This document shows positions 58,670 to 64,000 of a stretch of 64,000 nt of DNA, piece after piece; within the stretch, counting starts at the first letter, position 1; each line of letters opens with the position of its first letter. The stretch is from Lysobacter_C viscosus. GTDB taxonomy: Bacteria > Pseudomonadota > Gammaproteobacteria > Xanthomonadales > Xanthomonadaceae. Under the pieces are notes generated by a model, which ran no database searches, was not told where the DNA came from, and worked only from the letters and a program-made list of their open reading frames with translations. Where the stretch lies: assembly GCF_046600715.1 (NCBI RefSeq), contig NZ_JBJMAV010000010.1:33299-97298 (forward strand), given 5' to 3'. The position numbers and the translations under genes are program-made.

Positions 58670-60541
58670 TTGATCGTCTACCAGGCAAGCAAGTCCAGGT
58701 TCGTCGAAGACGTCGGCAACCGCGGCATCGAGTACGACATCGCCAAGCAGTACCTGCACAAGACCGGCCGCTATGCGCCGGAGGCCGAAGTCCGCGCCTG
58801 GCGCGAGTCGCTGCAGGCCATGGCGACGGTGCTGGATGACGACACCATCCCCACCGACACCGGCGTGGGCGTGGAGTTCGGCATCCCGCAGACGTCCAAG
58901 CGCATCGACTTCCTGCTGTCGGGCCGCAACGGCGATGGCACGCCGCACGTGATCATCGTCGAGCTCAAGCAGTGGTCGACGTCAACGCGCACCGACAAGG
59001 ACGGCATCGTCATCGCCCGGCGCGGTGGCGCGCACGAGCGCGAAGGCGCCCACCCGTCCTACCAGGCATGGTCGTACGCCGCGCTGCTCGAAGGGTTCAA
59101 CGAGGCCGTCTACGGTGACGGCGTGGCGCTTCGCCCGTGCGCCTACCTGCACAACCACGTCGACGACGGCGGCATCAACCACGCGCATTACCAGCCGTAC
59201 CTGGACAAGGCCCCGCTGTTCCTGCGGGGCGAAGCCGAGCGCGAGCGACTGCGCGCCTTCATCCGCCAGCACTTGTGCAAGGGCGACGACAGCGACCTGC
59301 TCTACAGGATCGAGAACGGCCGCATCAAGCCGTCCAAGATGCTGGCCGACAGCCTGGTGAAGATGCTCAAGGGCAACCGCGAGTTCGTGCTCGTCGACGA
59401 CCAGAAGGTCGTCTATGAGACGGCCCTCGCCCTCGCCCGGGGTGCCAGCGCCGAGCGCAAGCAGGTGCTGCTCGTCCGCGGCGGACCGGGCACCGGCAAG
59501 TCGGTGGTGGCAATCAACCTGCTGGTCGAACTCAGCCGGTTTGGGCTGCTCACCAAGTACGTCTCCAAGAACGCCGCCCCGCGCGAGGTCTACAAGCAGC
59601 GCCTGCGCGGCAGCTTCAAGCAGGTCGAGATCTCCAGCCTGTTCGGCGGCTCGGGCGCTTTTGTCGATACACCGGCCAACAGCTTCGACGTGCTGGTGGT
59701 GGACGAGGCGCACCGCCTCAACCGCTTCTCCGGCCTGTACGGCAACCTTGGCGAGAACCAGGTCAAGGAGTTGATCAACAGCGCCAAGTGCACCGTGCTG
59801 TTCACCGACGACGACCAGATGGTCACGCTCAGCGACATCGGCCACACCGGGGAGCTGCGCCACTGGGCCAACGCGCTGGGCGCGGATGTCACCGAGATGG
59901 AGCTGTCATCGCAGTTCCGCTGCAACGGCTCGGACGGGTATCTGGCCTGGCTGGACCACACGCTGGGCATCCGCGAGACCGCCAACAACCGCCTGGACCC
60001 GGACGACTTCGACTTCCGCGTGGTCGACAGCCCCACCGAACTGCACCGTCTGATCGCCGAGAAGAACAAGGCCAACAACAAGTCGCGAGTCGTCGCCGGC
60101 TACTGCTGGGACTGGAAGAGCAAGCGCAACCCCGATGCCTACGACATCGTCATCCCCGAACACGGCTACCAGCGCCAGTGGAACCTCGGCACCGACGGCA
60201 GCCTGTGGATCGTCGCACCCAATTCCATCGAGGAGGTCGGCTGCATCCACACCTGCCAAGGGCTGGAGCTGGACTACGTCGGCGTGATCATTGGCCCGGA
60301 CCTCATCGCCCGCGATGGCCAGCTACAGGCCGACCCGGCCGGCCGCTCGAAGAACGATCGCTCGATATGGGGCTACAAGAAGAAGATGAAGACGGATCCC
60401 GAGGGGACGCTGGAGCGGGTGGATCGGATCATTCGCAACACCTACCGGACATTGATGACCCGGGGCATGAAGGGGTGTTACGTGTACTGCACGGATGAGG
60501 AGACACGGGCACATCTTCGAGACGCACACTCGTCCAGATGA
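58670..60541 (+). CDS. Nuclease-helicase fusion: PD-(D/E)xK-like domain plus DUF2075 (Schlafen-3-like) helicase
   Basis: 623 residues from a TTG at 58670 behind a G-rich ribosome site. An N-terminal nuclease-like segment has Arg-Ile-Asp-Phe-Leu-Leu and Ile-Ile-Val-Glu-Leu-Lys-Gln-Trp (about residues 76-100), the Asp ... Glu-x-Lys of PD-(D/E)xK enzymes. The helicase core has Walker A Gly-Gly-Pro-Gly-Thr-Gly-Lys-Ser (about 271-278), Walker B Val-Leu-Val-Val-Asp-Glu-Ala-His-Arg (about 340), Leu-Phe-Thr-Asp-Asp-Asp-Gln and Cys-Gln-Gly-Leu-Glu-Leu-Asp-Tyr-Val-Gly near the C-terminus (motif V/VI region). Probably coupled to the upstream MazG gene. Confidence 0.9.
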   Translation: MIVYQASKSRFVEDVGNRGIEYDIAKQYLHKTGRYAPEAEVRAWRESLQAMATVLDDDTIPTDTGVGVEFGIPQTSKRIDFLLSGRNGDGTPHVIIVELKQWSTSTRTDKDGIVIARRGGAHEREGAHPSYQAWSYAALLEGFNEAVYGDGVALRPCAYLHNHVDDGGINHAHYQPYLDKAPLFLRGEAERERLRAFIRQHLCKGDDSDLLYRIENGRIKPSKMLADSLVKMLKGNREFVLVDDQKVVYETALALARGASAERKQVLLVRGGPGTGKSVVAINLLVELSRFGLLTKYVSKNAAPREVYKQRLRGSFKQVEISSLFGGSGAFVDTPANSFDVLVVDEAHRLNRFSGLYGNLGENQVKELINSAKCTVLFTDDDQMVTLSDIGHTGELRHWANALGADVTEMELSSQFRCNGSDGYLAWLDHTLGIRETANNRLDPDDFDFRVVDSPTELHRLIAEKNKANNKSRVVAGYCWDWKSKRNPDAYDIVIPEHGYQRQWNLGTDGSLWIVAPNSIEEVGCIHTCQGLELDYVGVIIGPDLIARDGQLQADPAGRSKNDRSIWGYKKKMKTDPEGTLERVDRIIRNTYRTLMTRGMKGCYVYCTDEETRAHLRDAHSSR

Positions 60542-60723
60542 CTGCAGCTTGGAGCTACACCGCCCCTCCCCTTCCGCACACTCCGCCCCGCTCCAGCCGC
60601 CGGCCCTGCCGGCCACGCCACACCCCGCGCCGCGGGGATGGCACTGGAGCGGCGCCGGTGGGCTTGCAGGCACGCGAAGCGGGCCGGCCCCGGCGCCCCA
60701 CATGGAATGCAAGGGAGTGTGCA

Positions 60724-61197
60724 GTGAGCCAGAACATGATCAACCTGACCCTGACCGACGCGCAGCTGGAGGCGGTGGACCAGGCGTTGACGGACCTCGA
60801 GGCGCAGCTGGTGGACCTGGTGGCGATGACCGCCGAGCAGCGCCGCAAGCTGGCGCGCATGGGCGACAAGTCCGAGGCGTTCTGCCGGCAGACGCTGAGC
60901 GTGCTGTCGCAGAACCCGCAGGTGGTGCCGCCCAGCCTGAAGCTGGCCGAGGCGCAGGCCGACCTGGTGGCGCTGGACAAGCTGCGCCCGCGCCTGCAGC
61001 GGCTGCAGCGCCTGGCCGAGCGCGGCGCCGACAGCGAGACAGCGCTGGGCAGCGACGTGATGCGCTGCGCGCTGGACGGCTATGCGCTGTTGAAGGTGGC
61101 CGGGCGCAACCAGGGGCTGGAAGGGTTGCGCAAGGAACTGGGTACGCGGTTTGCGAAGGCGCCGCGCGCCGGGGAGGAGGCGCCGGTAGCGGCCTGA
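60724..61197 (+). CDS. Coiled-coil protein, unknown function (intact copy)
   Basis: 157 residues from a GTG at 60724 behind AAGGGAG; the frame is open from 60538. Almost entirely helical: Leu-Thr-Asp-Ala-Gln-Leu-Glu-Ala-Val, a long heptad-like Leu pattern, then Leu-Arg-Pro-Arg-Leu-Gln-Arg-Leu-Gln-Arg-Leu and a C-terminal basic tail. Its last 98 codons and the terminator behind it recur at 63442-63806. No family is recognised. It might be a structural or regulatory coiled-coil protein. Confidence 0.75.
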   Translation: MSQNMINLTLTDAQLEAVDQALTDLEAQLVDLVAMTAEQRRKLARMGDKSEAFCRQTLSVLSQNPQVVPPSLKLAEAQADLVALDKLRPRLQRLQRLAERGADSETALGSDVMRCALDGYALLKVAGRNQGLEGLRKELGTRFAKAPRAGEEAPVAA

Positions 61198-61240
61198 GGG
61201 TGAGCGGCAGGCGGCGTGCCTGCCGGGGGGGTTCTGCGAG

Positions 61241-61265
61241 AGGCCGCCTTCGGGCGGCCTTTTTG
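61241..61265 (+). terminator. Rho-independent terminator of the coiled-coil gene
   Basis: AGGCCGCC pairs with GGCGGCCT over a TTCG loop and runs into TTTTTG. The same terminator recurs at 63782. Confidence 0.88.
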
Positions 61266-61269
61266 TTTT

Positions 61270-61822
61270 CTGGCTGGGCGGGGGTGGGACGTCGTCGACC
61301 TCCGACATGCAGGGATGCCGGCAACGGCGGCGCGGATGGGCCTTGAAGCCGGTTCGTTGCAGAGAGAAGCGCCAGCGCCGACGGTTGGCGCGGCAGCCGT
61401 GGTGCACGTTTCGCCACGGAGAGGTCCCCCGGGAGTTGACCAGATTCTGAGGCTCTACCTGCCTCGCGGACCAGGCGCACCGCCCGCGGTGGTCAGCCTT
61501 GCTGCGCCGCGCGCGCGATGATCCAGCGTTTCTGGCGGTTCGCGACCACCGGCGCGGCCTGGACCGGAGCCTCCGGCGTTCGTTGTGGCTGCTGCTGGCC
61601 AGGAGCGGTCCAAGAAGCGATCAACGTCCGTCCTGCTCCTGTCCGCCTCGCTCCCCTATTTCGTGGTCGATTCCGTCGCCCGGTTTCGGGGCGTCGGCCG
61701 CGTGCAACGTCGCGAACCTTCCGCTACTTCGCTGACAGCCGTAAGCGTGCGTCAGCTTGACCACGACGCCCTCCCCAGGTTGGACGCTGCAGCGGTAACA
61801 TGCGGCCACTTCCGGGAGCCTC
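61270..61822. other. 550-base stretch without a recognisable gene
   Basis: Only short overlapping frames with no conserved sequence or good ribosome sites are seen. It contains the transporter's upstream region, including TAACAT at 61796-61801 (a possible -10 box) and a GGGAG ribosome site at 61815. It may hold remains of a deleted gene, since it lies inside the segment bounded by the two coiled-coil copies. Confidence 0.5.
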
Positions 61823-63436
61823 ATGCAACAGTCGGCACTCTCGTTCCACCACCCTGTCGCCTTCTGGCTGGGATGCGCCCTTGTCACCGCGGGCGTGTTT
61901 TCGCATGCGCCGATGTTCCTGATGGGCCAGCACACGCACTGGCAGATGGTGGGCATGCCAATGACCACCGAGATGTGGGTGGGCATGGCCATCATTCCCA
62001 TTGGCCTGGCCCTGTCCGCGTACGGCATGTTGCCCAGGAGCATCCCTGCCCTGCACGGTGGCCTGGCGTCCCCGCTCAACTTCCACGTTGCTGATGGCGT
62101 TCCACTCAACCGCGCCCATTGGACCCTGGTTGCGGTGCTGGTGGTCACGCTGGCAATCGACGTGATGAAGCCCGCGACTCTCGGCTTCGTGATGCCGGGC
62201 ATGAGCGCCGAGTATGGAATCCAGAAATCGCGTGCCAGCTTGCTTGCGTTGGTCGCCTTGACGGGCACCACCGTCGGATCCGTCGTCTGGGGACGCATTG
62301 CCGACCGTTTTGGCCGCCGCTCCGCCATCCTGTTGTCTGCGCTGATGTTCATCGGCACGGCGATCTGTGGCGCCATGCCGTCCTTCGGCTGGAATCTCGC
62401 GATGTGTTTCCTGATGGGGGCGTCGGCGGGTGGATTGCTGCCCATCACTTTCACGTTGATGGCAGAAACCGTACCCGCCGTGCACCGGGGCTGGCTGCTG
62501 GTCGCGCTCGGCGGCCTTGGTACCTCCGGCGGCTACCTGCTCGCTGCAGGCGCTGCAGCCCTCCTGGAGCCAATGTTCAGTTGGCGAGTGCTGTGGCTGC
62601 TCGGCCTGCCTACGGGCGCGCTGATCATCGTGCTCAACCGTTTTATTCCCGAGTCTCCCCGCTTCTTGTCCAGCATGGGAAAGCACGCGCAGGCGCGCGC
62701 ATTGCTCGCGAAATTTGCAGGTCGACGGGATCATGTCGAGCCCGATGACGAGGCGCACCCTGGCTCACCCGTCATCGACGAACGTCATCCGGTCACGGGT
62801 GTGCGGCAGCTTATGCACGGCCGCCATGCGTCGATCTCCTGGAGCCTGCTCGTCGCGGGTACCGCGTGGGGCCTGGTGAATTTCGGCTTTCTGCTTTGGT
62901 TGCCAACCAACCTTTCGGAACTGGGAATCGATCCCGCGGCCACCAGCGCATTGCTCGCCAGATCGGCGATCTACGCGTTGCCTGGTATCGCACTGGTGAT
63001 CTGGCTGTATTACCGCTGGAGCAGCTTCAAGTCACTGGTGCTTTTTCTTGGGCTCACTGCGGGGTCGTTGCTGGTGTTCGGCGCTCTGGACATGCTGAGC
63101 ATCAGGTCGGTGGTCATGACCACGTTGGCGACTGCTGCCCTGCTGGTGAGTGTCAGCGGTGTGATTGCCATGCTGATTCCCTATGCCGCCGAGATCTTCC
63201 CGCTGCGGCTGCGGGGCACCGGTTCCGGTGTCATCGCCGCGAGTTCAAAGTTTGGAGGCATCGTGGGCGCCGGTCTGGGGGTGGCTGGCTTCTTCGATCA
63301 TTTCGCACTGTCAGCCATTCTGCTGGCGTTGCCGATGGCGGCTGCAGCGATCCTGCTCAACCGCAGTGGCGTGGAAACACGAGGGCGCGGACTCGAAGAT
63401 ATCCAGTACAACTTTCGTGATTCGAAAGCGATCTGA
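61823..63436 (+). CDS. MFS transporter of the sugar-porter-like type
   Basis: 537 residues behind GGGAG. Two N-terminal hydrophobic segments (about 10-65) precede a twelve-helix MFS core. Signatures: Val-Trp-Gly-Arg-Ile-Ala-Asp-Arg-Phe-Gly-Arg-Arg after helix 2, the Pro-Glu-Ser-Pro-Arg-Phe-Leu sugar-porter motif between the two halves, and Leu-Arg-Leu-Arg-Gly-Thr-Gly-Ser-Gly in the second half. The substrate is unknown (sugars, aromatic acids or niacin in relatives). Codons end in A or T more often than in neighbours. It lies between two copies of the coiled-coil gene, suggesting acquisition by insertion. Confidence 0.88.
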   Translation: MQQSALSFHHPVAFWLGCALVTAGVFSHAPMFLMGQHTHWQMVGMPMTTEMWVGMAIIPIGLALSAYGMLPRSIPALHGGLASPLNFHVADGVPLNRAHWTLVAVLVVTLAIDVMKPATLGFVMPGMSAEYGIQKSRASLLALVALTGTTVGSVVWGRIADRFGRRSAILLSALMFIGTAICGAMPSFGWNLAMCFLMGASAGGLLPITFTLMAETVPAVHRGWLLVALGGLGTSGGYLLAAGAAALLEPMFSWRVLWLLGLPTGALIIVLNRFIPESPRFLSSMGKHAQARALLAKFAGRRDHVEPDDEAHPGSPVIDERHPVTGVRQLMHGRHASISWSLLVAGTAWGLVNFGFLLWLPTNLSELGIDPAATSALLARSAIYALPGIALVIWLYYRWSSFKSLVLFLGLTAGSLLVFGALDMLSIRSVVMTTLATAALLVSVSGVIAMLIPYAAEIFPLRLRGTGSGVIAASSKFGGIVGAGLGVAGFFDHFALSAILLALPMAAAAILLNRSGVETRGRGLEDIQYNFRDSKAI

Positions 63437-63441
63437 GAGCC

Positions 63442-63738
63442 GTGCTGTCGCAGGACCCGCAGGTGCTGCCGCCCAGCCTGAAGCTGGGCGAGGCGCAGGC
63501 CGACCTGGCGGCGTTGGACAAGCTGCGCCCCCGCCTGCAGCGGCTGCAACGCCTGGCCGAGCGCGGCGCCGACAGCGAGACGGCACTGGGCAGCGACGTG
63601 ATGCGCTGCGCGCTGGACGGCTATGCGCTGCTGAAGGTGGCCGGGCGCAACCAGGGGCTGGAGGGGCTGCGCAAGGAACTGGGTACGCGGTTTGCGAAGG
63701 CGCCGCGCGCCGGGGAGGAAACGCCGGCCGCCGCGTGA
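63442..63738 (+). pseudogene. 5'-truncated copy of the coiled-coil gene at 60724
   Basis: 98 codons align without gaps to codons 60-157 of the intact gene, with scattered differences. The copy starts five bases after the transporter stop; its first 59 codons are missing and no ribosome site precedes the GTG at 63442. It is therefore probably not expressed as a functional protein, though translation by coupling from the transporter stop cannot be excluded. Confidence 0.75.
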
Positions 63739-63781
63739 GAGGTTGAGTGGCAGGCGGCGTGCCTGCCTAGGGTTCTGCAAG

Positions 63782-63806
63782 AGGCCGCCTTTGGGCGGCC
63801 TTTTTG
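63782..63806 (+). terminator. Rho-independent terminator (second copy)
   Basis: AGGCCGCC with GGCGGCCT, TTTG loop, and a T run. It is a copy of the terminator at 61241 with one change in the loop, and would now end the transporter transcript. Confidence 0.85.
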
Positions 63807-63887
63807 TTTGGGTGCGCACGCGGATGGGGGCCGTGGATCGTTCGCCCTCGCGGGGTGGGCGGAGCCGCGCGGGGGTGTGGGGATGGC

Positions 63888-63911
63888 GGTCGCGACTTAC
63901 GTCGCTCCTAC
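63888..63911 (-). repeat. GTAG-type palindromic element
   Basis: Single minus-oriented unit of the GCGACTTACGTCGC form, ending CTCCTAC. It is the last unit in the window. Confidence 0.75.
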
Positions 63912-63919
63912 AGGGGCGG

Positions 63920-64000
63920 CGTGGGGGCGGGGGGGGGGGGGGGGCTGGGGGTCCCGGGGTTCTGGGAGCAAGCCGGGGGGGGCGGGGGGGCGGGTGGGGG
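63920..64000. other. G-rich, probably low-quality sequence end
   Basis: Contains a run of 16 consecutive G (63929-63944) and further long G runs interrupted by single bases. This composition differs from all other parts of the window and resembles a sequencing or assembly artefact at a contig end. Confidence 0.7.

Noticed and set aside
61216..62094. Short plus-strand frames in the gap before the MFS transporter, and a frame running into it.
   Set aside because: No ribosome sites and no conserved motifs; the overlapping one is out of frame with the transporter.

Overview
The window is about 70% GC and reads as a chromosomal piece of a gammaproteobacterium of the Xanthomonadaceae/Lysobacteraceae type (Lysobacter, Luteimonas, Stenotrophomonas and relatives). 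The grounds are protein content (Bpt, RlmL, PurT, an ACE-like M2 peptidase, large clade II catalase, the tesB/DUF2007 pair) and more than 20 intergenic GTAG-headed palindromes typical of that family. The genus is an inference. No rRNA, tRNA, CRISPR array or integrase was seen. The last 70 bases are G-rich and contain a run of 16 G, which suggests a low-quality contig end.

Layout. 1-9650: a one-strand run of about 19 small genes (membrane proteins, three lipoproteins, P-loop kinase, DUF4242, zinc ribbon, DUF6194, VOC, ASCH), ending in a histidine phosphatase and endonuclease V. 9700-24600: mostly housekeeping genes on both strands: pirin, RlmL, a hydrolase, MOSC, an amidase, tesB with a DUF2007 protein, a membrane-fused ECF sigma factor, an EF-hand protein, bpt with an EEP lipoprotein, an H1-tailed protein, purT and a lipoprotein. 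24769-26434: a four-gene SPFH / membrane / ribbon-helix-helix / DUF4177 operon behind a tandem palindromic operator. 26493-32730: a LAS peptidase, an AlkA-like glycosylase, DUF423, SRPBCC-GyrI, a LuxR-type two-component pair and a GNAT. 32726-34610: minCDE.

34700-45520: a HEACH-motif orphan, an ACE-like peptidase, then three overlapping signalling genes: a giant HAMP-repeat hybrid kinase, a REC-kinase-REC protein and a small kinase with a degenerate ATPase domain. 45590-56950: a Rieske oxygenase, a Bcr/CflA pump, a tandem glycine riboswitch with gcvP, katE and small proteins, separated by palindromic repeat clusters. 56950-64000: a cold-shock/DUF1294 protein, a small membrane protein, a MazG plus nuclease-helicase pair that is the best candidate for an uncharacterised defence-like module, and a transporter gene lying between a full and a 5'-truncated copy of one coiled-coil gene.

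How genes work together. MinC, MinD and MinE place the division septum. The DesK-like kinase and its regulator form a two-component pair. The three kinases probably form one phosphorelay without a visible output protein. The glycine riboswitch feeds glycine level into gcvP expression. The ribbon-helix-helix protein probably controls its own SPFH operon. The MazG and nuclease-helicase genes probably act as one translationally linked unit.
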